A model generated the notes under the pieces. It did no database searches, had not been told where the DNA came from, and worked only from the letters and a program-made list of their open reading frames with translations. The translations under genes were made by a program, and so were the position numbers. DNA of 64,000 nt from NCBI RefSeq assembly GCF_001904615.1, contig NZ_CM007612.1, positions 1 to 64,000 of the forward strand, given 5' to 3'. Source of the DNA: [Limnothrix rosea] IAM M-220 (GTDB lineage: Bacteria; Cyanobacteriota; Cyanobacteriia; Cyanobacteriales; MRBY01). The number at the start of each line of letters is the position of its first letter. Position 1 is the stretch's first letter. This document shows positions 33,046 to 41,371 of this stretch, one piece after another.

Positions 33046-34235
33046 AAAGCGAGCTGAACTACTACTAAGAATACTAAAGCAATTAGACTGCCCGAAAGAA
33101 AAGGCAACTCTTTTTGGTAGCTGCCAAGCCAGCCAGCTAAGGGATAAGCAAAGACCCACCAAAGATGACTCCAAGCAAACTGAGCACCATACACTCGGCC
33201 TTGAAATTTGATAGGGGTACAATCAGCGATCAGTGTTTGAGCAGAAACATTCACTAACGTTTGCCCAGCACCAGCTATAAACCACAGCGCTAATAAAGGA
33301 GATAGTCCAACATAGCTAGCGGGCAGTAATGCACTTACCACCAAAACAGTACCCGCAAACATCAGGTTTAATCGTTTCGATTTCTGGTCTAACAGCCCAA
33401 AGATAAAAGCTGCGAAGGTTGCGCCGATACCTAATGCACCCATCACCCAACCGTATTGCACACTGCTCAGTTGGAGTGTTCCTTGAATGTAACCCACTGT
33501 GTTGACGAGAATTTGTGCTCCAGCAATAGAAACAACAAACTGCATCGCTAGCGCGTAACGCAGAGAGCAATCAGAAAATAAACGGTTGGTTCCCTCTCGA
33601 ACTTCTGACCATGTTTTACCAGATGGACGTCTCTGGTCAATAGCCTGATTAACCCGCAGTTGCCCCGGTAATGTAGCGATAAGAATAGCTGCTATCAAAA
33701 ATGTGAGTGCGTCTATAAAGAAGATTTGCCTCATCCCAACAAAAGCCGCGATCACCCCTGCAATACCAGGGCCAAGTACGCCTAAGAGCTGAAAAGTTGC
33801 ACTGGAAAGGGCGATCGCCTGTGGATAGTCTTGCTGCCCTGTTACCAGTGGAATCGTAGCCTGGTAGGTCGGTGTAAAAAAAGCGTTGAAGACATTCAAG
33901 GCAAAGACAATCGCATAAACCTGCCAAACAGCACTCACAAAAGGTAAGAAACTGATAATACACATCCGAGCCAGATGAGTGATGACCAAAATAGTTTTGC
34001 GATCAAAACGGTCAGCAAGCACGCCCGCAAACGGTGACAGTAAAACGAATGCAGTGACCCTTAATGTCAAAGCCCCCGATAACACGACGGCAGAATCCTT
34101 CCCTGCTAGTTCAAAAGCAAGCAGTGCTAGTCCTAACCACGTTAGAGCATCACCCAGTAGGCTAGTCGTTTGCGCAGCATATAAGCGGGCAAAGGCTGGG
34201 TTGTGCAGACTATGGAATAATTTAGATACCTGCAT
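33030..34235 (-). CDS. MFS exporter of the EntS/MFS_3 type, 401 aa
   Basis: Twelve hydrophobic segments are visible across the length. LLSPFAGVLADRFDRKTILV carries the loop 2-3 motif GxLaDRfdRr typical of major facilitator exporters. Length (~400 aa) fits the family. It is the last gene of the leftward RND block but separated from it by about 100 bp containing a 33-bp palindrome, so it may have its own promoter. The substrate is unknown; siderophore or drug export is usual for the family, and a metal link is suggested only by position. The final codons lie at the junction with the truncated nucleotidyltransferase gene. Confidence 0.82.
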   Translation of the reverse strand: MQVSKLFHSLHNPAFARLYAAQTTSLLGDALTWLGLALLAFELAGKDSAVVLSGALTLRVTAFVLLSPFAGVLADRFDRKTILVITHLARMCIISFLPFVSAVWQVYAIVFALNVFNAFFTPTYQATIPLVTGQQDYPQAIALSSATFQLLGVLGPGIAGVIAAFVGMRQIFFIDALTFLIAAILIATLPGQLRVNQAIDQRRPSGKTWSEVREGTNRLFSDCSLRYALAMQFVVSIAGAQILVNTVGYIQGTLQLSSVQYGWVMGALGIGATFAAFIFGLLDQKSKRLNLMFAGTVLVVSALLPASYVGLSPLLALWFIAGAGQTLVNVSAQTLIADCTPIKFQGRVYGAQFAWSHLWWVFAYPLAGWLGSYQKELPFLSGSLIALVFLVVVQLALKPKL

Positions 34236-34277
34236 GACTTTATACCCCTCGTCTATCTCAGAACAATCGCAGATCGT

Positions 34278-34310
34278 TAGGTCAGCTCAATACTATTGAG
34301 CTGACCTAAA
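34278..34310. promoter_or_regulatory. Perfect 33-bp palindrome in front of the MFS gene
   Basis: TTAGGTCAGCTCAATA, one central C, then its exact complement: 16-bp arms without mismatch. It lies 43 bp upstream of the MFS start and 29 bp after the end of the RND pump gene on the same strand. It could be a strong terminator stem lacking a U-run, or the operator of an unlinked regulator. Confidence 0.55.
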
Positions 34311-34338
34311 CTCAACACTGTCAGTCCAATTCAGAGAC

Positions 34339-37300
34339 TTAGAACCGGAGAGATGCAGGTGTTGGCGAAGACGAGCTTGGAGAGCTATCCTCGAAAACGC
34401 TATCAAACTGAGTCTGTATCTGGCGAGATTTGGGTATCAGTCGCTTACCAAACTGAGCATAAAGAGCAGGAATCACCAGCAGTGTCAGTGCGGTAGAGGT
34501 AAACAATCCCCCTAAAACCACCGTGGCTAAGGGTTGTAAGATTTCGTTTCCGGCTCCAGTAGCAACTGCCAGAGGCAACATTCCTAATGCAGAGGTGAGA
34601 GCTGTCATCAAAATGGCATTGACTCGTTCCATAGAGCCGCCGACAACTGCTTGACGTAAGGGAACGCCCGCTGCAAACTTACGATTGTAATTATCCACAA
34701 GCAACAATCCATTACGTACTGCGACCCCAAACAGCGTGATAAAGCCGATGAGAGAGGCTACCGAAATCACACCACCTGTGAGGACAATTGCTAGAATGCC
34801 ACCGACAATCGCCAAGGGTAGATTAATCATGATCGCCAAAGTGGCGGGTAGTGACTTCACCGAGAAATACATCAACACCGCAATCACAATCGCCGCCAGA
34901 ACGCTAAATATCGTCAGGTTGCGACTAGCCCGCTGCTCTGACTCAAACTGCCCGCCATACTGAATGAAGTAGCCTTGAGGCAGAGATACTTGGTCTCGAA
35001 TCTGGGCTTGAATATCATTAACTACCGTGCCTAGCGGTCGGTCTGCGACATTCGCTGAGACCACAATCAGCCGGGAGACATCTTCTCGATTGATCAGGTT
35101 TGGCCCCGTACCATAGTCCACTTGAGCAACGCTGCCTAAAGTGGTGGTTTCGCCCGTGGGAGTACTAATAGGAATGGCACGAATGGCATCCAAATTGCTT
35201 CGGGTTTCGGGCTGTAGCCAAACTAAAATATCGCTGCGCTGCTGGGCTTCGACCACCTGTGAGACGACTCGACCATTCAAGGCCGTTTCGATTACGTCGG
35301 ATAGTTGAGCCATGGTCAACCCATAGTCAGCCGCCGCTTGACGGTCTAATTTGATGTGAACCTGCCGGACGGGGACTTGCGGTTCTAGCTGTAAATCCAC
35401 AACGCCTGAAATCGGTTCAATCGTATCTCTGACCTGTTCGCCTAGTGCGAGTAATTGGTCTAGGTCGGGGCCAAATATTTTGATGGCGATCGCACTTCTT
35501 ACCCCAGAAAGAACCTCATCCATACGATGGGAAATAAAACCGCCGACATTAGGCGCGACTCCCGGTAACGTCTTAAAAGATTCCCTTAGTGCTTGCACAC
35601 TGGCCTCACGATCCTTCATCGCTTCATCGCTGAGTTCCACATCAACGTGGGCAATATTTACCCCAGCGCCATCGGCATCACCCGGAGTACGACCAGCTCT
35701 GATCTGTACCCACTCGAAAAGAGGATTGCCTTCAAGGGTTTTTTGCAACGCGACACCGGCTCCAGTGGTCATATCCAAAGAGACTCCCGGAAACAACACC
35801 ATGGAATTGACCAGAGACTTTTCTTGAAACTCTGGCAAAAAGACCCTGCCCAGCGTGGGCACGAAGGAAACAGTTGCAACCAAACCAGCCAGCGCCACAC
35901 TCAAAATCACCTTGGGCGCACCCATCGCCAACTGTAAGCAAGGTCGATAAAGACCTTCAGCCCAGCGAGAAATAAATGAGCCTTCTTGGGGAAGCTGTTG
36001 GTTGCTCAACAAAATAGCGCAGAGGGCTGGGGAAAGGGTCATCGCTACCAACGTAGACGCGCCGATACAAATTAAGTAGGCAATGCCCATCGGTGCAAAA
36101 ATGCGTCCTTCCACCCCGGTTAAGCTAAAAATTGGCGCAAACACCACCACAATAATCACCGTGGAGAAAACAACGGCTAATCTCACTTCTACCGAGGTGT
36201 CATAAACGACGCGCAAAGGATGTTTGGGGTTACCCTGAGCTTGATTGTTCCGGAGTCCGCGATAGCAGTTTTCCATATCGACAATGGCATCATCGACCAC
36301 AGAGCCAATAGCCACCACTAAACCGCCTAACGTCATGGTGTTAATGCCCAGACCAAAGGCGTGCATGAGCATTAACCCAATGAGTAGAGACAAAGGGATA
36401 GCACTCAAGGTGATGATCGCTGTTCGCCAATTCATCAAGAACAACAACATGATCACTGAAACAATGACGATGCCTTGAAGCAGTGAACCGCTAACATTCC
36501 GAACGGCTGTTTCAATAAAGTTTGTCTGCTGAAATGTTGTGGCAACCTGCACGTTATCGGGAAAGGTCGGCTGCAAATCGGCAATCACCGTTTCGACACC
36601 CCGGGTGACGGTGGGGGTATCGACTTGAGGTTGCTTGGTGACTAGCAGTACCACGGCGGGTTGACCGTTAAAGCTAGCGTCACCACGCTTTAGGGCTGCG
36701 CCCATTTCTACCGCTGCCACATCCGATAAAAGAACCGACTGGCCATCTTGAACAGTAACTACTGACTGCCGTAAATCTTCAATCGAAGAGACTTGGCCCA
36801 TGCCTCGAACGAGCAACTCTTGTCCGCCGCCAATCAGGAAGCCACCGGGGGCGTTGGCACTGGATTCTTGGGCCGCAGCGGTCACCTGATCAAGGGATAT
36901 ATTAAGCGCCGTTAGCTTACTTAGATCGACCAGTATTTGCGCTTGGCGATCTTCTCCACCGTAGACAGTGACTTGGGTTACGCCGGGAACAGAAAGAATG
37001 CGATCGCCCACTGTATTTTGAACAAACTGCCGCAGCGCCATCAAATCAGTCTGGCCACCCTCTTGAACGGTGAATGCGTACTGTAAAACGGTTCCCAACG
37101 GAGACACCAAAGGCGAAATCTCAGGGGGGGTAATTCCTTCCGGGAGCTGACTGCTCACTTCCTGCAAGCGTTCGGCGACTGACTGCCTCGCCTGGGAAAT
37201 ATCGGCGGACTGCTCAAAGACTACCTGAACAATAGAAAGACCGACTCTAGAAGAGGAGCGCACCACGGTGACTTCTGGTAGACCATTCACAACGCTCTCA

Positions 37301-37506
37301 ATCGGTACTGTAATTTGAGCTTCGATTTCTTCGGGCGCTAGGCCAACAGCTTCGGTCTGAATTTCAACTTGGGGTGGTGCAAATTCAGGAAAAACATCCA
37401 GCGGCATTTGGGTGACGGTAAAGCTGCCCCATAGGCTCACCAAAACAGCGCAGCCAACAATCAGCCAACGCTGAACAATTGACCACTTTAAAATTCGATT
37501 AATCAT
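34339..37506 (-). CDS. CusA/CzcA-family (HME) RND heavy-metal efflux pump, 1055 aa
   Basis: This inner-membrane proton antiporter expels metal ions to the outside through a tripartite complex. The N-terminus (WSIVQRWLIVGCAVLVSLWG, then MPLDVFPEFAPPQVEIQTEA) is typical of the CzcA/CusA group. The membrane relay motif AIGSVVDDAIVDMENCYRG at ~405-423 carries the charged Asp/Asp/Glu residues of HME pumps; it differs from the CusA pattern, so metal specificity is open (divalent or monovalent). Length is normal. The gene follows the short adaptor by 15 bp; no outer-membrane channel gene is nearby. Confidence 0.9.
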   Translation of the reverse strand: MINRILKWSIVQRWLIVGCAVLVSLWGSFTVTQMPLDVFPEFAPPQVEIQTEAVGLAPEEIEAQITVPIESVVNGLPEVTVVRSSSRVGLSIVQVVFEQSADISQARQSVAERLQEVSSQLPEGITPPEISPLVSPLGTVLQYAFTVQEGGQTDLMALRQFVQNTVGDRILSVPGVTQVTVYGGEDRQAQILVDLSKLTALNISLDQVTAAAQESSANAPGGFLIGGGQELLVRGMGQVSSIEDLRQSVVTVQDGQSVLLSDVAAVEMGAALKRGDASFNGQPAVVLLVTKQPQVDTPTVTRGVETVIADLQPTFPDNVQVATTFQQTNFIETAVRNVSGSLLQGIVIVSVIMLLFLMNWRTAIITLSAIPLSLLIGLMLMHAFGLGINTMTLGGLVVAIGSVVDDAIVDMENCYRGLRNNQAQGNPKHPLRVVYDTSVEVRLAVVFSTVIIVVVFAPIFSLTGVEGRIFAPMGIAYLICIGASTLVAMTLSPALCAILLSNQQLPQEGSFISRWAEGLYRPCLQLAMGAPKVILSVALAGLVATVSFVPTLGRVFLPEFQEKSLVNSMVLFPGVSLDMTTGAGVALQKTLEGNPLFEWVQIRAGRTPGDADGAGVNIAHVDVELSDEAMKDREASVQALRESFKTLPGVAPNVGGFISHRMDEVLSGVRSAIAIKIFGPDLDQLLALGEQVRDTIEPISGVVDLQLEPQVPVRQVHIKLDRQAAADYGLTMAQLSDVIETALNGRVVSQVVEAQQRSDILVWLQPETRSNLDAIRAIPISTPTGETTTLGSVAQVDYGTGPNLINREDVSRLIVVSANVADRPLGTVVNDIQAQIRDQVSLPQGYFIQYGGQFESEQRASRNLTIFSVLAAIVIAVLMYFSVKSLPATLAIMINLPLAIVGGILAIVLTGGVISVASLIGFITLFGVAVRNGLLLVDNYNRKFAAGVPLRQAVVGGSMERVNAILMTALTSALGMLPLAVATGAGNEILQPLATVVLGGLFTSTALTLLVIPALYAQFGKRLIPKSRQIQTQFDSVFEDSSPSSSSPTPASLRF

Positions 37507-37521
37507 TTTAAGTCGTCACTC

Positions 37522-38097
37522 CTAGCGGCGCTTGCCATTATTTGCGACAGCCAATGCACCGCCTACAAGAAGTAAAGCAACCGTTCCGACTCCAGCCACA
37601 GGCAGTAAAGGAAAGCCTTTAGTTGGAGTCGGAACGCTTATAACACTACTGTCTACAGGCTCGGCAGGTGCTTCTTCTTGTGCGGCTGTGGCAGGCTGTG
37701 CCCGCAGAGACTGGGCATAGAGCGTGAGTCCGCCTTGGGTAACTAACTTCTCTCCCACTGAAAGTCCTTCAGTAATTTCAATCAAGTCTCCTTGACTTGC
37801 ACCTGTGGTCACGGGTACAGGCTCATAGAACCCCTCGTACTCGACAAAAGTATAGGTACTGCCATCAGCTTCGACTAATGACGTGACTGGGATGAGGACG
37901 GCAGCACTACCATCGACGGCAGGTTCAATGGGGACGACCTGAATGCCCAGTGCTCCATCGGTTTCTGCATTGATCTCAACTCGCTGAACATCGCCAGTCG
38001 CGTTAAATTCATCCCCATGGCCGACGTGGGCTAAGGCGGGTGTACTCACCGCCAAGATGGTAGCTAATGCCATAACTTTTAAAAGGGAGCTTTTCAT
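37522..38097 (-). CDS. Short RND periplasmic adaptor-like protein, 191 aa
   Basis: A signal peptide (LLKVMALATILAVSTPALA) precedes HVGHGDEF, a possible metal-binding start. Residues ~65-130 match the membrane-proximal end of efflux adaptors (YTFVEYEGFYEPVPVTTGAS, then EGLSVGEKLVTQGGLTLYAQ). A C-terminal transmembrane segment follows (FPLLPVAGVGTVALLLVGGALAV). A complete adaptor (~350-450 aa) would also have lipoyl and hairpin domains, and these are absent. It may be a minimal cyanobacterial adaptor or a metallochaperone-like partner of the pump, not simply a broken gene, since the frame is intact and well formed. Confidence 0.75.
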   Translation of the reverse strand: MKSSLLKVMALATILAVSTPALAHVGHGDEFNATGDVQRVEINAETDGALGIQVVPIEPAVDGSAAVLIPVTSLVEADGSTYTFVEYEGFYEPVPVTTGASQGDLIEITEGLSVGEKLVTQGGLTLYAQSLRAQPATAAQEEAPAEPVDSSVISVPTPTKGFPLLPVAGVGTVALLLVGGALAVANNGKRR

Positions 38098-38222
38098 TTG
38101 AAGTTTTCCTCACTGCATTAAAAAAATTGAAAGGGATCTTAGTCGGCAGATCTCATCCTGCTGAAAAAAGAGGTAATAAAATGCTTACTCGTTGGAAGCA
38201 AGCACAGTATCTCAGAGGTGAG

Positions 38223-38239
38223 ATGAAAATCAGGTGAAG
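38223..38239 (-). promoter_or_regulatory. CopR-type direct repeat between the RND operon and the first response-regulator gene
   Basis: On the minus strand CTTCAC-N5-TTTCAT, one mismatch from the (G/T)TTCAT-N5-(G/T)TTCAT pattern seen upstream of copA and the Met-rich gene. It lies between the divergent starts at 38097 and 38292 and could serve both. Confidence 0.45.
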
Positions 38240-38291
38240 TGGCGATCGCTTCTGTAAAATCGACTGAAGTGGCCAGCAAAGAAGAAGGGTT

Positions 38292-38981
38292 ATGCGAGTT
38301 TTATTAGTAGAAGATGAATCAGCTTTAGGTGAAGCCATCAAGCGGGTGCTTGTGAACGAGAACTATGTGGTGGACTGGGTTCAAGATGGACTGGAAGCTT
38401 GGCATTATCTAGAAAATCCTTGGACAGAGTACACCGTGGTTGTGCTGGACTGGTTACTGCCGGGTCTGTCCGGGTTGGAGTTATGTCAGCGGCTGCGATT
38501 TCAGCAAAATTCACTTCCTATCCTCATGCTTACTGCCCTTGGCCAACCCGAAAAGCGTATCGAAGGGCTAGATGCTGGAGCCGATGATTATCTAGTCAAA
38601 CCCTTTGTAATGGATGAGTTGTTAGCCCGACTGCGTGCCCTCCAGCGGCGATCGCCCCAAGTCCAGCCCCAAACATTTTCCTTAGGGAACTTCAGCCTCG
38701 ATCCAGCCAGCAGTACCTGCTCAGTACATCTACTAGAAGAGCGAACAAAGACATTGGCGTTAACTCGAAAAGAATTCCAAATTATGGCTTACCTCATACA
38801 AAGACCCGGTCAGATCATTGCTGGTAGTAAGCTGAGGTCACAACTTTGGGATGTAGATTCTGAGGCGATGAGCAATGTTGTTGCCGCTCAAATCCGTTTA
38901 CTGCGACGAAAATTTGACGCAGAGGGCTGCGTTTGTCCGATTGAGACAGTGCGTGGCAAAGGATATTGTTTTTCGATTTAA
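38292..38981 (+). CDS. copR: OmpR-family response regulator, CopR/CusR-like, 229 aa
   Basis: A receiver domain (residues 1-120) has the acidic pocket EDE at 7-9, phosphoacceptor Asp in VVLDWLLPG at ~52 and Lys in YLVKPF at ~103. The C-terminal winged helix (~130-229) ends GKGYCFSI. It should be phosphorylated by the sensor kinase encoded downstream and activate metal-resistance promoters. The TAA stop lies inside the 8-bp target duplication of a miniature element, which now separates this gene from its kinase by 186 bp. It closely resembles the second regulator at 42721-43410. Confidence 0.82.
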   Translation: MRVLLVEDESALGEAIKRVLVNENYVVDWVQDGLEAWHYLENPWTEYTVVVLDWLLPGLSGLELCQRLRFQQNSLPILMLTALGQPEKRIEGLDAGADDYLVKPFVMDELLARLRALQRRSPQVQPQTFSLGNFSLDPASSTCSVHLLEERTKTLALTRKEFQIMAYLIQRPGQIIAGSKLRSQLWDVDSEAMSNVVAAQIRLLRRKFDAEGCVCPIETVRGKGYCFSI

Positions 38982-38982
38982 C

Positions 38983-39127
38983 GCAGGGCAAACGCATACT
39001 CCTTAAAATTCTCAATACCAGCATGAATTTGGTAGCTTATTGAGAAAAATGAAGTCTCAATCCAGCGGACAAATTTCTGAAAGCCTTATTCTTTCGTTGG
39101 AACAAATTTAGTATGCGTTTGCCCTGC
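38983..39127. mobile_element. 145-bp miniature inverted-repeat element (MITE) with 8-bp target duplication
   Basis: Perfect 18-bp terminal repeats: GCAGGGCAAACGCATACT at 38983-39000 and its complement at 39110-39127. The element is flanked on both sides by GATTTAAC (38975-38982 and 39128-39135), an exact 8-bp duplication. It has no coding capacity, and an internal hairpin (TTCTCAATA with TATTGAGAA). The insertion used the stop codon of the response-regulator gene as its target and restored it. The parent transposase is not in this window. Confidence 0.9.
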
Positions 39128-39167
39128 GATTTAACGGTTCTGGCTTGACAGCTTTATTTTCTTAGAC

Positions 39168-40517
39168 ATGGCTAAACAATCTCTTTTTCGTAGCAGTCGG
39201 CTACGGCTTTCTCTATGGTATGCCGGGATAATGGCCGTGATTTTAAGCTTGTCGGGCTTGGGGGCTTACCGCGCAGTCATTCAATCAAACTGGGCAGCAC
39301 TAGAGCGAGAGATTGAATCAAGCGCGGGCACATTACATGACAGTGTGGAGCCTTTGCTGCCTTCTAACGAAGAGACTGTCAAGATCTTGCAAAAAATATT
39401 TCCTGAACTATGTCTTGTAGGGCAACCGTGCGATCTATCCCCTACTTTGATCCAACGGCATACCATTGGCGTCAGCGATCGCAGCACCTATTACATTCGA
39501 CTGTTTAATTACGAAGAGACACTCCTCGGATTCTCTCCTAATCAACCCGCTGAACTGCCAGCAACCCTAGTCAAAACACCGTGGCAAACCTTTAAAACTG
39601 AGGATGGTAGCCGTTATCGCCAATTCACCATTTTGCTCCATGGCGACGAAACAGGCTCGTCTCAAGCTAATTGGGGATATCTGCAAATTGGCCGCTCATT
39701 GGCTGAATTTGATGCTGAAAACACCCGCATTCAAAAGATTTTGCTGATTGGCTTTCCGTTAATGCTAGCCGTCATTACGGCTTCAAGCTGGTGGCTTTCG
39801 GGTCTTGCTATGCGGCCCATTTATGTTTCTTACCAACAACAACAGCAGTTTACGGCTAATACTGCCCATGAATTGCGAACACCCATTGCTAGTTTGTTGG
39901 CAACGATTGAAGCATTACAAAAAGTGCCTCCTACTTCTCCAGAAGATGCCAATACCTTGCTCTCTCAGATTGCAAAGCAAGGCCGCCGTATCAGTGAGCT
40001 ATTCACTGATTTGCTCAATCTTACCTACATTGAACAAACACTCGTTTTGCCGTTACAACGCTGCTGTTTAAATGACATTGTGAGTGATTTGATAGAGGAG
40101 TTTTCTGAATTAGCCGATGGGGCGAATTTCCAGCTTGCTAGTCATATTCCTGAACGTTCTATTGACGTGATGGGCAATGAACCACAACTCTACCGCCTCA
40201 TTTCAAACTTGATAGTCAATGCGATTCAGTACACACCTGAAAAAGGGACAGTAACTGTAAGTCTTGAGCGGCGTGATCGCATGGCTTATCTGAAAGTGAG
40301 TGATACGGGCATTGGGATTGAGTCTGATGAACAAAAACGTATTTTTGATCGATTTTATCGGGTCAACCGTGATCGCTCACGCCAAACAGGTGGCAACGGA
40401 CTAGGCTTAGCCATAGCTCAAGCGATCGCCCAAGCTCACCACGGACGGTTGACTGTCGAGAGCCAACTCGACAAGGGCAGCACGTTTACCCTACAGATAG
40501 CGACAGCAGATGGTTAA
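39168..40517 (+). CDS. copS: Membrane sensor histidine kinase, CopS/CusS-like, 449 aa
   Basis: Two membrane segments (~12-35 and ~192-214) enclose a ~155-residue extracytoplasmic sensing domain with ELCLVGQPCDLSP. A HAMP-like linker, H-box TAHELRTPIASLLATIEALQ (His ~235), N-box LIVNAIQYTPEKG, and ATP-lid motifs DTGIGI and GGNGLGLAIAQAI follow. The kinase presumably senses periplasmic copper or another metal and phosphorylates the regulator encoded upstream. The gap between the two genes is enlarged by the 145-bp MITE, which may lower co-transcription. Confidence 0.85.
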   Translation: MAKQSLFRSSRLRLSLWYAGIMAVILSLSGLGAYRAVIQSNWAALEREIESSAGTLHDSVEPLLPSNEETVKILQKIFPELCLVGQPCDLSPTLIQRHTIGVSDRSTYYIRLFNYEETLLGFSPNQPAELPATLVKTPWQTFKTEDGSRYRQFTILLHGDETGSSQANWGYLQIGRSLAEFDAENTRIQKILLIGFPLMLAVITASSWWLSGLAMRPIYVSYQQQQQFTANTAHELRTPIASLLATIEALQKVPPTSPEDANTLLSQIAKQGRRISELFTDLLNLTYIEQTLVLPLQRCCLNDIVSDLIEEFSELADGANFQLASHIPERSIDVMGNEPQLYRLISNLIVNAIQYTPEKGTVTVSLERRDRMAYLKVSDTGIGIESDEQKRIFDRFYRVNRDRSRQTGGNGLGLAIAQAIAQAHHGRLTVESQLDKGSTFTLQIATADG

Positions 40518-40608
40518 TGTCTCTGAACATTCCATGAGCAAAATCGAAAAAAATAATAGCTATTTCAACAAACGTTTGAAATCTTAAAAATATTCAGGAG
40601 ATACGCCG

Positions 40609-40708
40609 TGTGCAACTAAGTTGTAATCTTTGCAAAATAAGGGTTTCAAGAAGTGGGTTAAGTTACAAAATAGCCTGAAACCCCTACTCTGCCGTTTTAA
40701 GTTGCACA
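40609..40708. mobile_element. ~100-bp inverted-repeat element (MITE-like)
   Basis: TGTGCAACT at 40609-40617 is repeated in inverse orientation as AGTTGCACA at 40700-40708, and inner GGGTTTCA (40641-40648) pairs with TGAAACCC (40675-40682), so the whole element can fold back on itself. It has no coding capacity. I find no target duplication, so this is less certain than the 145-bp element. Confidence 0.5.
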
Positions 40709-40966
40709 TCGCGTGAGGAGATCGCTCCTCAGATTCCTCTCTCACATAACCCAAGATTTCCCACAAGATTTATAGCGGCGGCGAGGTTTTCCCTTATAGA
40801 ATCTATTCCCTTTTGTGTCTGTAGAGCCGCATTCAGGGCAGGCTATCGGGGCTTGATTATGTCCCTGTGTCTGTGTGTATGCTGGCTGAATATCCGGGCT
40901 ATACAAGTAATTCAGCCATTGTGTTGGGTTTGTGTCGGTGTCTAATGGTGTGTCTACGGTCGTAGC

Positions 40967-41109
40967 TTGGATAGAAGGGCGATCGCCGTTGAGAAGGAGA
41001 TTAACCGCCGTCGTGATGGTGAGAAGTTAAGCAGTGTGAATGGCTGTTATGCATCAAGTCAGGTAAGAAGGTTCACTACTACTGGTATCTGCGATATCGG
41101 CAAGATGGA
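40967..41109 (+). pseudogene. Degraded coding remnant (family not identified)
   Basis: One frame reads AIAVEKEINRRRDGEKLSSV and NGCYASSQV; shifting by one base at about 41062 continues KKVHYYWYLRYRQDGK. The two parts together resemble a type of small basic cyanobacterial plasmid protein with a YYYWRY-like strand. The break, the absence of a normal start and the isolated position indicate a pseudogene. The family is not identified with confidence. Confidence 0.3.
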
Positions 41110-41371
41110 AAGGGGAGCATCCCCTGCTTTCCACTTTTCAGACTCATCTAAGGCACTCGCACCTAGCAGAATCAGCATAAAGTTATTACGTCGCTTTTTA
41201 CTAATCTCCATGTCTTTTACATTCTGAGAATGACAGATCCTAAGGCGATCGCTCTGAGGAAAACGAAATCGCACATAACTCTAGCCAGATAGAGTAACTA
41301 CATTGAGATTAAATCTAGATGCGACGATGACTAAAAAAGTCAGATAGGTAACGCTACTTTATTCAGAATGA

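Larger units (their letters stand above)
40518..41371. other. 854-bp gap with element remnants between the two two-component systems
   Basis: No intact gene is seen. The stretch holds a 100-bp inverted-repeat element at 40609-40708 and a degraded coding remnant at about 40967-41109, listed separately. The rest (40709-40966 and 41110-41371) has several HIP1-like sites and short frames without protein-like composition. It looks like a scrap zone left by earlier insertions. Confidence 0.5.

Noticed and set aside
33046-33211. Continuation of the nucleotidyltransferase frame to 33211
   Set aside because: This part is the antisense of the MFS gene and shows no toxin-family similarity.
41059-41274. 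71-codon frame on the minus strand in the scrap zone
   Set aside because: It overlaps the degraded coding remnant on the other strand; no start signal and no recognisable domain.
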